Positions 1-11,880 are shown, numbered from the stretch's first letter. The stretch is 64,000 nucleotides of DNA from Palsa-744 sp036498265 (GCA_036498265.1 DASYFT010000007.1:4111-68110); one strand, 5' to 3'. The notes: generated by a model not told the origin, from the sequence alone. Program-made: numbers and translations.

Positions 1-1528
1 CGACTACCAGCCCGGGCTGAACCAGTACTTCGAAGACCTGGCGCACGACAGCGGCGGCACCCAGAACGTCGACTCGGTGGCGGCGCAGTACAACGACACC
101 GCCGGCGACTTCGCCCGCTACAGCTCGCACTTCGGCGGCGCCCTGATCGACACGGACCCGTATCCCCCCAACGGCTGCAAACAGGCAGCCATCTGCCTCA
201 CCGACACCCAGCTCCAGACGGAGCTGAAGAGCTACGTCAAGGCCCACGGGCTACCGCACGACCTCGAACACGAGTACTTCCTGCTGACACCGCCGGGCGT
301 CGAGAACTGCTTCACCGCGGGCGGCGGGGAATGCTCGGCGGGGAGCAACAGGCCCGTCTACTGCGCCTATCACGGCAACATCCCGCTCGCCGAAGGCGAG
401 ATCATCTACGCGAACGACCCCTACGTGACCGGGATTCTCGGGTGCGACGAAGGCAACCACCCGAACGGAAGCACCTCCGACGGCGCGCTGCAGGGGGGCC
501 TCAGCCACGAGCACGACGAGTCGGTCACCGACCCCGAACCGAACAACGCCTGGACGGACTTCGGCTTCGAAACCGGCGAGATCGGCGACAAATGCAACGA
601 AAGCAACGGTCCCGCGCTCGGAACGGCGTCCGACGGCGCCAAATACAACCAGCTGATCAACGGGCACCCCTACTGGTACCAGGAGGAGTGGAGCAACCAG
701 ACCAAGCGCTGCCTGCAGCGACTCGCGTTCAAAGGCGAAGAGCCCACCGCGACGTTCTCCAGCACGCCCGCGGGAGGCGACGAAGTGAGCTTCGACGCGA
801 CCGGCTCGACGGCCCCCGGAGGCGTGGCGCAGTACAACTGGCAGTTCAACGAAGGCTCCGAACCGGGCGCCCCGACCGAGACGACGGCTACGACCGTCAA
901 GCATGTCTTCGAAGCGCCCGGCGTCTACACGGTCGCTCTAACGGTGTTCGCCGCCAACGGGACGAGCATCGGCACGTCTCGGACGATCGCCGTCGGCAAC
1001 CCGCCGGCGCCGGCCGTCACCCGGGTCACGCCGGCCAAAGGACCCGCCGCGGGGGGCACCGCCGTCACCATCACCGGCGCGCACTTCGGCGGGGTGAGCG
1101 GGGTGAGCTTCGGCGGTGTGAGCGCGCCGAGCTTCACCGTCAGGTCCGCGACTTCGATCCTCGCCGTCGTGCCGTCGGGCAGCCCTGGCCTCGTGGACGT
1201 CCGGGTGAGCTCGCCCGCCGGCACGAGCGCGATCGTGACGGGCGACCATTTCAAGTACGTGCCCACCGTCACGGGTCTCACTCCAGCCGGCGGCCCAGCG
1301 GCCGGCGGGATCGCCGTAACGGTGACCGGCAGCGGGTTCGCAGTGGCGCCCGGTGCGACCATCTTCAGGTTCGGGACAGCGAAAGCCTCAGGTGTCAGCT
1401 GCAGCTCGAGCACGACCTGCACGCTCACGACACCCGCGCACGCGGCCGGCGCTGTCGAAGTCACGGCGACGGTGAACAAAGTGGTGAGCCTCAGGGAACC
1501 TCCCGGCGACCAGTTCACCTTCTCCTAG
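1..1528 (+). CDS. Secreted PKD/IPT-domain protein with HExxExxTDP motif, 5' end missing
   Basis: The gene runs in from the left edge (first full codon at base 2), so its N-terminus and any signal peptide are not visible; about 508 residues remain. The first part carries a HEHDESVTDP motif near base 506, which resembles the HExxExxTDP signature of EXORDIUM/phosphate-induced-type and related metallopeptidase-like proteins. Several cysteines nearby suggest disulfides in an exported protein. A PKD-type domain follows (about bases 740-995), then two IPT/TIG immunoglobulin-like repeats (about 995-1258 and 1260-1525), each with the GxxAGGxxVTITG-like strand. Such domains usually mediate surface adhesion or carbohydrate binding. 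The family assignment is by motif only and no enzyme activity can be claimed. Confidence 0.8.
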   Translation, partial: DYQPGLNQYFEDLAHDSGGTQNVDSVAAQYNDTAGDFARYSSHFGGALIDTDPYPPNGCKQAAICLTDTQLQTELKSYVKAHGLPHDLEHEYFLLTPPGVENCFTAGGGECSAGSNRPVYCAYHGNIPLAEGEIIYANDPYVTGILGCDEGNHPNGSTSDGALQGGLSHEHDESVTDPEPNNAWTDFGFETGEIGDKCNESNGPALGTASDGAKYNQLINGHPYWYQEEWSNQTKRCLQRLAFKGEEPTATFSSTPAGGDEVSFDATGSTAPGGVAQYNWQFNEGSEPGAPTETTATTVKHVFEAPGVYTVALTVFAANGTSIGTSRTIAVGNPPAPAVTRVTPAKGPAAGGTAVTITGAHFGGVSGVSFGGVSAPSFTVRSATSILAVVPSGSPGLVDVRVSSPAGTSAIVTGDHFKYVPTVTGLTPAGGPAAGGIAVTVTGSGFAVAPGATIFRFGTAKASGVSCSSSTTCTLTTPAHAAGAVEVTATVNKVVSLREPPGDQFTFS

Positions 1529-1568
1529 CCGCTGCGCCAGGGCCGCAGTGGAGTGGAGCGGCAGACCT

Positions 1569-1859
1569 CTAGCTCGGGTTCGCGATGCGCAGCTTCACCT
1601 CGCAGGCGTCGACCGAGACGCGCGTGCCCGGTGTTTCACCGGAGTCCATCGCATCGAAGACCCTGGCGCCCGCGTTCATGTCCTCCGCCGTCGCGAAATG
1701 CTGGAGAACGACGGCTGTGCCGTCTGCCTCGTCGAACAGGATTTCCAACCCGGTCGAGTTCACCCCGGGCGGTGGGCCGCCGGCCTCGTTGACACGCGCT
1801 TCGAGCTGGCGCATCCGCTCCGCCGTCACATCGGTGAACCTCACGACACGTACGTTCAT
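1569..1859 (-). CDS. Small conserved-looking protein, possible dimeric alpha/beta-barrel fold
   Basis: This 96-residue protein is not recognised with certainty. Its ATG is preceded by a good ribosome binding site (GAGGAG, about 8 bases upstream on the minus strand), which supports translation. The composition is ordinary and soluble, with no signal peptide or membrane segment. The central alternation (LEILFDEADG, AVVLQHFAT) suggests a small ferredoxin-like or ABM-type fold, but that is a guess. It is transcribed away from the methyltransferase to its right and converges with the PKD/IPT gene to its left. Confidence 0.6.
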   Translation of the reverse strand: MNVRVVRFTDVTAERMRQLEARVNEAGGPPPGVNSTGLEILFDEADGTAVVLQHFATAEDMNAGARVFDAMDSGETPGTRVSVDACEVKLRIANPS

Positions 1860-1986
1860 TGCAATCCTCCTCGTGCTCGATGGTGGAGCGACGCTAATCC
1901 GTCACGGCCGGTCTCGTCAAGGCGAGGCGGCGGGCGAGGGGTCATCGTTCGAGTACGATGCCGGGCTTCGTTCGTCAGGAAATCGG

Positions 1987-2913
1987 GTGGCCGATCTCGG
2001 CCGTAGAGCGAGGCGTCGCCTCGGCTGGTCGTGGCGGACGGGGCCGAGAAGGTCGTTCAGGCGTGGGCTGGTGGTCGGACGCGACGGTCGTCCTTGGGTT
2101 CCCTTTGGCGCCGGCGACGGGCGACCCAAGCGCGGGCGCAACCCCTTGGAGCTGGCCGGAACGGGAGCCGGCTACCTGTTGCGGACTCCCGAGTCGCTGC
2201 GTTACTTCGCGCGTGGTTACGGATACGGCCAACAGCTGGAGCCCGCCGCCGCCCCGGCGGTCGAGACGGTGGTCGAGCCCAGCCCGCTCGAGGCCTGGTT
2301 CGACGGGCACACCGAGGGGCTCATCATCTTCAAGCGGAGACACTACTTCGACGTCTATCACCGCCATCTGGCCCGGTTTCGCGGGCAGCCCGTCCAGATT
2401 CTCGAAATCGGCGTTCGCGCGGGGGGCGGCCTCGAGATGTGGCGCGACTACTTCGGCCCCGGGACGCGTGTCTACGGCGTCGACAACGATCCGGCGTGCA
2501 AGGAGCGAGCGAGCGAGGGCATCGAGATCTTCATCGGCGATCAGGGCGACCCCGAGTTCTGGGAACGATTCCTCGAGGGGTGCCCGGCCGTGGACATCGT
2601 CGTCGACGACGGTGGCCACCAGGCAAGCCAGCAGGCCCTCACGCTCGAACGTGTGCTGCCCCACATTAGGCCAGGCGGCGTGTACATCTGCGAGGACGTC
2701 GGGGGCTCGTTTCAGCCGTTTCAGTCGTTCGTCGACGGTCTGACGCGGCCCCTGAGCGCGATCGGCCTGCCCGACAGGCCCACGCCCCCGAGTCCGCTGC
2801 ATCAGCACGTCGCCTCGGTGCACCGCTACCCGATGATGACCGTGATCGAGAAGCCCGCATGGATTCCGCCGCCGTTCGAGGCAACGCACCGCGGCGGCGG
2901 GTCCGCCTCCTAG
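1987..2913 (+). CDS. Class I SAM-dependent methyltransferase, MycE/TylE-like
   Basis: A 308-residue protein if it starts at GTG 1987, which has an AGGA about 6 bases upstream; the frame stays open further upstream, so the start is uncertain. Residues 138-148 (ILEIGVRAGGG) form the SAM-binding motif I. A VVDDGGH segment (205-211) and a CEDVG segment (235-239) match the Asp and Glu-Asp metal ligands of the MycE-type sugar O-methyltransferases of macrolide and rhamnosyl pathways. A divalent-metal-dependent O-methyltransferase acting on a sugar is therefore likely, but the substrate is unknown. No glycosyltransferases or biosynthetic genes lie beside it. It overlaps nothing and ends about 60 bases before tRNA-Arg. 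Confidence 0.8.
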   Translation: MADLGRRARRRLGWSWRTGPRRSFRRGLVVGRDGRPWVPFGAGDGRPKRGRNPLELAGTGAGYLLRTPESLRYFARGYGYGQQLEPAAAPAVETVVEPSPLEAWFDGHTEGLIIFKRRHYFDVYHRHLARFRGQPVQILEIGVRAGGGLEMWRDYFGPGTRVYGVDNDPACKERASEGIEIFIGDQGDPEFWERFLEGCPAVDIVVDDGGHQASQQALTLERVLPHIRPGGVYICEDVGGSFQPFQSFVDGLTRPLSAIGLPDRPTPPSPLHQHVASVHRYPMMTVIEKPAWIPPPFEATHRGGGSAS

Positions 2914-2976
2914 ACGACCCTCCAAGCGGTTCGTGGGGGGAACTGAGACGAGCGCGCCCGCGGCTCGGTTCTCGAG

Positions 2977-3049
<73 letters not shown>

Positions 3050-3059
3050 AGGACGGCCG

Positions 3060-3065
3060 ATTCTA
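3060..3065 (-). promoter_or_regulatory. Candidate -10 for tRNA-Arg
   Basis: TAGAAT on the minus strand, 10 bases upstream of the tRNA 5' end. No convincing -35 element is visible. Confidence 0.4.
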
Positions 3066-3141
3066 GGGCCTCGCTGACAACGCGGGGACCGGCGTGAGCC
3101 CCGGCCGGTCTTCCACGCTGCCGCCGCGCAGGTCCCGCCGC

Positions 3142-3147
3142 TACCGT
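3142..3147 (+). promoter_or_regulatory. -10 hexamer of rnz, leaderless type
   Basis: TACCGT lies exactly 7 bases before the ATG of rnz, so transcription should begin at or next to the start codon. There is no ribosome binding site. This is the spacing seen repeatedly in the window. Confidence 0.6.
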
Positions 3148-3154
3148 AGCGGGC

Positions 3155-4144
3155 ATGGACCTGTCGCTGTTCTTCCTCGGGACCGCCGGCTCGGTACCGA
3201 GCGCGCGGCGGGGGCTGCCGGCTCTCCTGATCCGGCGCGGAGGGGACCGCCTGCTGTTCGACTGCGGCGAAGGGACCCAGCGCCAGATGCTGCGCTCCGT
3301 CGGCCTCATCGACCTCGATTGCGTGTTCATCACGCATTTCCACGCCGACCACTGGCTGGGACTGCCCGGCATGCTCAAGTCCTTCGCGCTGCGCGAGCGC
3401 ACCGCGCCGCTGACGGTCTACGGCCCGCGCGGGCTCAGGGAGCTGATGAACGTGATGCGCATCGTCTACGGCCGCCTGCCCTACCGGCTGGAGGTCGCCG
3501 AGCTGGAGCCTGCCCAGGCCGTCGAGCGCGACGGCTACGTGGTCGCGGCCGTTCCCGTGCGCCACAGGGGCGACGCGTCCTTCGGGTACGTGCTCGCCGA
3601 GGACGCCCGTCCCGGACACCTCGACGCGCGCCTGGCCGAGGAGCTGGGGGTCACGCCCGGACCTGACTTCGGGAGGCTCCAGCGCGGCGAGGCCGTCGGC
3701 GGCGTCAGCCCCGACCAGGTCGTCGGGCCCACCAGGGAGGGACGCAAGGTCGTCTTCTCGGGGGACACGGCGCCGTGCGAGCCGCTGGCCATCGCCGCGC
3801 ACCGAGCGGACGTGCTGGTGCACGAGGCGACGTTCGCAGAGGAGGAGCTGGAGCGCGCACGGCAGACCTCCCACAGCACCGCGCGGCAGGCCGCGGAGCT
3901 CGCCCGCGACGCCGACGTGCGCCTTCTCGCCCTGACCCATTTCTCGAGCCGCTACGCCGGCGGCGAGCTTCGCGACGAGGCGCGCGCGGTTTTCGCCGCC
4001 ACGGAGGCGCCGCGCGACTTCGACACGATCGAGGTGCCCTTCCCCGAGCGCGGCGCCCCGGCGCTCGTGCGCTGGTCCGAGCGCAGGGCTCGCGAGCGGG
4101 GCGAGGAGCTCGCGGAGTCGGCCGAGCCCGTCGCCTCCCCCTGA
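3155..4144 (+). CDS. rnz: Ribonuclease Z (tRNA 3' endonuclease)
   Basis: A 329-residue metallo-beta-lactamase-fold nuclease. The zinc signature HFHADH is at residues 61-66, with FDCGEGTQRQ just before it as in RNase Z. Further metal ligands are visible as HRGD, FSGDT and LTHFSSRY. RNase Z cuts the 3' trailer of tRNA precursors, which matters for tRNAs without an encoded CCA such as the neighbouring tRNA-Arg. The exosite insertion typical of the long forms is short here. The start is the ATG that fits a leaderless promoter 7 bases upstream. The gene is single and followed directly by the pyr promoter. Confidence 0.93.
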   Translation: MDLSLFFLGTAGSVPSARRGLPALLIRRGGDRLLFDCGEGTQRQMLRSVGLIDLDCVFITHFHADHWLGLPGMLKSFALRERTAPLTVYGPRGLRELMNVMRIVYGRLPYRLEVAELEPAQAVERDGYVVAAVPVRHRGDASFGYVLAEDARPGHLDARLAEELGVTPGPDFGRLQRGEAVGGVSPDQVVGPTREGRKVVFSGDTAPCEPLAIAAHRADVLVHEATFAEEELERARQTSHSTARQAAELARDADVRLLALTHFSSRYAGGELRDEARAVFAATEAPRDFDTIEVPFPERGAPALVRWSERRARERGEELAESAEPVASP

Positions 4145-4150
4145 TACATT
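4145..4150 (+). promoter_or_regulatory. Candidate -10 of the pyr operon
   Basis: TACATT overlaps the end of rnz. A start about 7 bases downstream would place the first transcribed bases at the 5' arm of the PyrR hairpin (4160). No clear -35 is visible. Confidence 0.5.
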
Positions 4151-4159
4151 GCCCGTGCT

Positions 4160-4190
4160 CCTTTAACCCGGTCCGGCGAGGCCAGGAAGG
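4160..4190 (+). promoter_or_regulatory. PyrR-binding RNA hairpin covering the pyrR ribosome binding site
   Basis: The leader can fold with a lower stem CCTTT/GGAAGG and an upper stem GGTC/GGCC. The loop region contains TCCGGCGAG, an exact fit to the UCCNGNGAG core known for PyrR-binding loops. The 3' arm is the Shine-Dalgarno AGGAAGG of pyrR, 5 bases before its ATG. From what is known of mycobacterial pyr leaders, PyrR with UMP should stabilise the fold and block translation of the operon, rather than control a terminator; no terminator is present here. Structure seen by eye, mechanism inferred. Confidence 0.8.
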
Positions 4191-4195
4191 AAACG

Positions 4196-4795
4196 ATGGA
4201 CAGCAACGAGAAGGTCGTCCTCCAGGAGGACGATGTGCGCCGCGCGCTCACGCGCATCGCACACGAGATCGTCGAGCGAAACCCCGCACGGCCGGGTCTT
4301 TCGGATGCATCGACGGTCCCGGCGCTCGTCGGGATCCATCGGCGCGGAGCCTTCCTGGCGCGGCGGTTGCACGTGCTGCTCGAGGAGCTGCTCGACACCG
4401 ACGTGCCACTCGGCGACCTGGACATCGGCTTCTACCGCGACGACGTGGGCAGCAGGCCGGACGCCCCGGTGCTGCACGCCTCGCACGTCGACTTCGACAT
4501 CGCCGGGCGCACCGTCGTCGTCGTGGACGACGTCCTGTTCACCGGCCGCACCGTGCGCGCCGCGATCGAGGCGCTGTTCGCATACGGCCGCCCCGACCGC
4601 GTCCAGCTCGCGGTGCTCACCGACCGCGGGCATCGGGAGCTCCCGATCCGCCCCGACTACGTCGGCAAGAACCTGCCTACCTCGCTCGGCGAGCACGTCC
4701 ACGTCCGCCTGCGCGAGCTCGACGGGCTCGACGAGGTTGCGATCGCCCGCGGCCGCGGGCCGGTCACGCCGGCCCTGCTGGAGCGCTCGGCATGA
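4196..4795 (+). CDS. pyrR: Pyr operon regulator / uracil phosphoribosyltransferase PyrR
   Basis: A 199-residue type I phosphoribosyltransferase-fold protein. The PRPP-binding loop VVVVDDVLFTGRT is at residues 107-119, and the basic IHRRGAFLARR segment (48-58) is typical of the RNA-binding face of PyrR. It senses UMP/UTP and represses the pyr operon through the RNA hairpin just upstream of its own gene, and it often keeps weak uracil salvage activity. It is the first gene of the operon. Its TGA overlaps the ATG of pyrB by 4 bases (ATGA), so translation is probably coupled. Confidence 0.95.
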   Translation: MDSNEKVVLQEDDVRRALTRIAHEIVERNPARPGLSDASTVPALVGIHRRGAFLARRLHVLLEELLDTDVPLGDLDIGFYRDDVGSRPDAPVLHASHVDFDIAGRTVVVVDDVLFTGRTVRAAIEALFAYGRPDRVQLAVLTDRGHRELPIRPDYVGKNLPTSLGEHVHVRLRELDGLDEVAIARGRGPVTPALLERSA

Positions 4796-5754
4796 ACCAC
4801 CTGCTCTCGATCGAGGACCTGGACCGTGCCGCCATCGACAGGATCGTCACGCAGGCCGAGCGCTTCTCGGAGGTCTCCGACCGTGAGATCAAGAAGGTGC
4901 CGGCGCTGCGCGGGCGCATGGTCCTGAACCTCTTCTACGAGGCCTCCACCCGCACGCGCAGCTCGTTCGAGCTGGCCGCCAAGCGTCTCTCCGCCGATGT
5001 CGTCAACTTCGCCGCCAGCGGCTCCAGCGTCGAGAAGGGCGAGTCGCTCAAGGACACCGTGCTCACCCTCAGCGCCCACAAGCCCGACGCCATCGTGCTC
5101 CGAACCCCCTGGGCGGGTGCATCTGAGCTCGTCTCCAAATGGTGCAGCGCGGCGATCGTCAACGCCGGCGACGGCAAGCGCGAGCACCCGACGCAGGCGC
5201 TGCTCGACGTCTACACGCTGCGCCGGCGCCTCGGGTCCGTCGACGGCGCCTCCATCTGGATCGTCGGGGACGTCGCCCACTCACGCGTCGCGCGGTCCAA
5301 CATCATCGCCTTCCAGCGCATCGGAGCGAAGGTCACCGTCGCCGGGCCGCCGACGCTGATCCCCCGCGGGATCGAGGAGCTCGGCTGCGACGTGCGGTTC
5401 ACGCTCGACGAGCTCGGCTCCGCCGACGTCGTCTACGCCCTGCGCATGCAGCACGAGCGGATGAGCGAGCGATGGGTGCCATCGATGCGCGAGTACGCGA
5501 CCTGGTACCAGATCAACGGCGCCCGGCTCGCCTCGCACCAGATCCTCATGCACCCGGGACCGGTCAACCGCGGCGTCGAGCTCTCCGGCGAGGTCGTCGA
5601 CTCGCCGCAGGCCGTCATCACCGCGCAGGTCGAGGCGGGCGTGGTAGTGCGCATGGCCGTCCTCTACGAGCTGCTCTCCGGCCGCGGCGAGGTCTCCGCC
5701 GCCCCGCGGGCACAGCTGGCCGGGGCGACCGCCGGCGGGGGCCAGCCGGCATGA
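4792..5754 (+). CDS. pyrB: Aspartate carbamoyltransferase catalytic chain
   Basis: A 320-residue protein that condenses carbamoyl phosphate with aspartate, the committed step of pyrimidine synthesis. The carbamoyl-phosphate motif STRTRSSFE is at residues 52-60, and the second signature HPGPVNRG lies in the C-terminal aspartate domain. There is no regulatory subunit gene (pyrI) in the operon, as is usual outside enterobacteria. The ATG overlaps the pyrR stop, and the stop overlaps the pyrC ATG (ATGA). Confidence 0.95.
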   Translation: MNHLLSIEDLDRAAIDRIVTQAERFSEVSDREIKKVPALRGRMVLNLFYEASTRTRSSFELAAKRLSADVVNFAASGSSVEKGESLKDTVLTLSAHKPDAIVLRTPWAGASELVSKWCSAAIVNAGDGKREHPTQALLDVYTLRRRLGSVDGASIWIVGDVAHSRVARSNIIAFQRIGAKVTVAGPPTLIPRGIEELGCDVRFTLDELGSADVVYALRMQHERMSERWVPSMREYATWYQINGARLASHQILMHPGPVNRGVELSGEVVDSPQAVITAQVEAGVVVRMAVLYELLSGRGEVSAAPRAQLAGATAGGGQPA

Positions 5755-7103
5755 GCGGTACCACGCCGCTCGTCGCGGGCCCGCAACCGCCGGCGAAGGC
5801 GCTGCTGCGGGAGGTCCGCGTGCTCGACCCGCGGGCCGGGATCGACGAGCTCCGGGACGTTCGCATCCGCGGCGGGCGCATCGCCGAGCTCTCGGAGCCG
5901 GGCAGCCTCGAGGCCGACGGCAGCGAGGAGCTCGTCGAGGGAGGCGGCAGGCTCGCGCTGCTGCCCGCCTTCTTCGACCCGCACGTGCACCTGCGCACCC
6001 CCGGCCAGGAGCACAAGGAGGACCTCGACAGCGGCACGCGAGCCGCCGCGGCCGGGGGATACGCCGCCGTGATCGCCATGCCCAACACCGATCCCGTGCT
6101 CGACTCCGCTCCGCTCCTGCGCTCGCTGCGCGACGCCGCGGCGCGCGAAGCGCGCATCTCTGTCGGCTTCCTCGCCTCCATCACCCGCGGCCTGCAGGGC
6201 GAGCAGCTCACCGAGATGGCCGAGCTTCGCCAAGAAGGGGCGCTCGGCTTCACCGACGACGGCCGGCCCGTGCAGAGCGCCGGCATGCTGCAGAAGGCGC
6301 TCCAGTACCAGCGCCTCTGCGGGGGCGTGCTCGCGCTGCACGAGGAGGATCTCACGCTCTCGCGCTCGGGCTCCATGAACGAGGGCGCGGTCAGCGCGGC
6401 GCTCGGCATCAGGGGCATACCGACGGTGGCCGAGTCGACGATGGTCGCACGCGACGCTGCCCTGGCGGGATATGAGGACGGGCGCGTGCACTTCCAGCAC
6501 CTCAGCTGCGCCGCCTCGGTGGACGCCGTCGCAGACGCCAAGTCGCGAGGCTGGAGGGTCAGCGCCGAGGTCACGCCCCATCACCTGCTGCTCACCGAAG
6601 AGGACGTGCGCGGAATGGACACGCGCCTGAAGATGCATCCGCCGCTCGCCACCGGCGCAGACCGCCACGCGCTCGTCGAGGGCCTGCGAGCCGGCACGAT
6701 CGACTGCGTCGCCACCGACCACGCGCCGCACGCGCGCGACGAGAAGGAGGTCCCGTTCGAGCAGGCGCCGATGGGTACGACCGGCCTCGAGACCGCGTTC
6801 GCCGCGCTCTACGGCGGCCTCGTCCTCAGCGGCGCCCTCGAGCTCGGGGTCCTGGTCGAGCGGATGAGCGCCGGGGCAGAGCTGTTCGGGCTCCCGCTGC
6901 CGCGGATCGCCCGAGACGAGCCCGCCAACGTGACGCTCGTGGACCTCGACGCCGACTGGGTCGCAGGCGAGCACGGCTGGCAGAGCCGCTCTGAGAACTG
7001 CTGCTTCGCCGGCCGGCGCCTGCGGGGCCGCGTGCTGCTCACCATCGCCGGCGGAGCCCTCGCGCACCGTGACCGGGGCCTCGCGCTGGTGGGCGCCGCA
7101 TGA
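5751..7103 (+). CDS. pyrC: Dihydroorotase, class I
   Basis: A 450-residue amidohydrolase that cyclises carbamoyl aspartate to dihydroorotate. Zinc ligands are visible in DPHVHLRTPG (His78, His80), in the later AEVTPHH segment and in ATDHAPH. The length and the DPHVHLR(T)PG motif place it in the long, class I dihydroorotases that sit next to aspartate carbamoyltransferase in Gram-positive operons. It overlaps both neighbours by ATGA junctions. Confidence 0.94.
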   Translation: MSGTTPLVAGPQPPAKALLREVRVLDPRAGIDELRDVRIRGGRIAELSEPGSLEADGSEELVEGGGRLALLPAFFDPHVHLRTPGQEHKEDLDSGTRAAAAGGYAAVIAMPNTDPVLDSAPLLRSLRDAAAREARISVGFLASITRGLQGEQLTEMAELRQEGALGFTDDGRPVQSAGMLQKALQYQRLCGGVLALHEEDLTLSRSGSMNEGAVSAALGIRGIPTVAESTMVARDAALAGYEDGRVHFQHLSCAASVDAVADAKSRGWRVSAEVTPHHLLLTEEDVRGMDTRLKMHPPLATGADRHALVEGLRAGTIDCVATDHAPHARDEKEVPFEQAPMGTTGLETAFAALYGGLVLSGALELGVLVERMSAGAELFGLPLPRIARDEPANVTLVDLDADWVAGEHGWQSRSENCCFAGRRLRGRVLLTIAGGALAHRDRGLALVGAA

Positions 7104-7624
7104 GCCTGCTCTCCCGCGAGCGAGCCGCCCTTGTCGTCGTGGACGTCCAGGAGGGCTTCCGTTCCTACGACACGTTCGCCGAGGTCGCCGGGCGCTGCGC
7201 CAAGCTCGTGCAGGGAGCCCGGGTCCTCGAGCTTCCCACGCTCGTCAGCGAGCAGTACCCGAAGGGCCTCGGGCGGACCGCGCCGGAGGTGGGCCTCGAG
7301 GACGAGGCCCGCATCGAGAAGACCGTCTTCTCCGCGGTCCGCGCGGACGGCTTCGACCTCGCGGGCCGCGAGCAGGCGATCGTCTGCGGGATCGAGGCGC
7401 ACGTCTGCGTCAGCCAGACCGTTCACGACCTGCTCGAACGGGGCGTCGAGGTCCACGTTCCCGCAGACGCCGTGGGATCGCGCCATCCAGTCGACTACGA
7501 GCGCGGGCTCGAGCGCATGGAGCGCGCGGGCGCCGTCGTCACCACCGTGGAGGCGGCCCTCTTCGAGTTGCTCGAACGGGCCGGCACGCCGGAGTTCAAG
7601 GCCGTGCAGAAGCTCATCGTCTGA
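7100..7624 (+). CDS. Isochorismatase-family cysteine hydrolase inside the pyr operon
   Basis: A 174-residue protein with the complete Asp-Lys-Cys triad of the family: Asp15 (VVVDVQEGF), Lys74 (IEKTVF) and Cys103 (HVCVSQ), with the usual cis-peptide region GIEAHVC. The family includes nicotinamidases, N-carbamoyl and ureido-amide hydrolases such as RutB, and true isochorismatases. Overlapping junctions bind it tightly between pyrC and carA, so it is co-translated with pyrimidine enzymes. A role on a carbamoyl or ureido compound, or in clearing a side product, is an inference from position only. The exact substrate is unknown. Confidence 0.85.
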   Translation: MSLLSRERAALVVVDVQEGFRSYDTFAEVAGRCAKLVQGARVLELPTLVSEQYPKGLGRTAPEVGLEDEARIEKTVFSAVRADGFDLAGREQAIVCGIEAHVCVSQTVHDLLERGVEVHVPADAVGSRHPVDYERGLERMERAGAVVTTVEAALFELLERAGTPEFKAVQKLIV

Positions 7625-7625
7625 G

Positions 7626-8748
7626 ATGGCCGAGCCGACCGCCTACGTCCTGCTCGAGGACGGCACGCGCTTCGACGGTGAGGCCTGTGGTCATTCGGAT
7701 CCCGACCAGCCCGCGGTCGGGGAGCTGGTCTTCACGACCGGAATGTCCGGCTACCAGGAGTCGATGACCGATCCCTCGTTCGCCGGCCAGCTGATCGCCT
7801 TCACCTACCCGCACATCGGCAACTACGGCGCGAGCTCCCAGGCGATGGAGTCAGAGCGCGCCTGGGCCCGCGCGGCGATCATGCGCGAGGCCGGCAACCG
7901 CGAGGACGCCCCCACCGCCGAGCGCGGATGGCTCGACTGGCTCGCGGACAGCGGCGTCCACGGCATCACCGGGGTGGACACGCGCACGCTCGTCAAGCAC
8001 ATTCGCGACGCCGGCGCGATGCGCGGCGGCGTCTTCCCGGCCGCGATGCCCGAGAGCCGGGCGCGCGAGCTGATCGAGGCGGAGCCGCCGATGGCCGGTC
8101 ATGACCTCGCCGGGCTCGTCAGCCCGAGCGAGGTCAGCCACCACGGCAGCGGCGACGGGCCGCGGATCGCCGTGATCGACACGGGCATCAAGGCCTCGAT
8201 GGTCAGAGAGCTCGTCGCGCGCGGCGCCCGCGTGTCGCTGTATCCGTGCGCGAGCCCCGCCGAGGCCCTGCTGGCCGACGACCCCGACGCCGTCTTCCTC
8301 GCCAACGGGCCCGGCGACCCCGCGGCGCTCGGCCACATCGTCGAGACGGTGCGCCGGCTCGTCGGTCGCAAGCCCGTCTGGGGCATCTGCCTCGGCCACC
8401 AGCTTCTGTGCCGCGCCGTCGGCCTCGAGACCTTCAAGCTGCCATTCGGCCACCGAGGCGCCAACCATCCCGTCCGGGACCTGGAGACGGGGCGGGTGGA
8501 GATCACGTCGCAGAACCATGGCTTCGCGGCCCTCGGCCCGGGCGGCGAGCGCACCATCGCCGGCGACGAGCCGGTGCGCTGGGAGACCGACTTCGGCGCC
8601 GCCGCGCTCTCGCACGTGAACCTCTACGACCGCACCGTCGAGGGGCTCGAGCTGCTCGACGTCCCGGGTGGCACCGTGCAGTACCACCCCGAGGCCGGCC
8701 CGGGCCCGCACGACAGCCTCTACCTCTTCGACCGGTTCCTGGGGCGAA

Positions 8749-8762
<14 letters not shown>
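7626..8762 (+). CDS. carA: Carbamoyl phosphate synthase small subunit
   Basis: A 378-residue glutamine amidotransferase subunit that supplies ammonia to CarB. The class I amidotransferase nucleophile is in WGICLGHQLL, and the His-Glu pair is in QYHPEAGPGP. The N-terminal half has the GYQESMTDPS and ITGVDTRTL segments typical of CarA. The ATG lies one base after the stop of the hydrolase gene. The 3' end overlaps the carB start by 14 bases. Confidence 0.95.
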
Positions 8763-11876
<3,114 letters not shown>

Positions 11877-11880
<4 letters not shown>

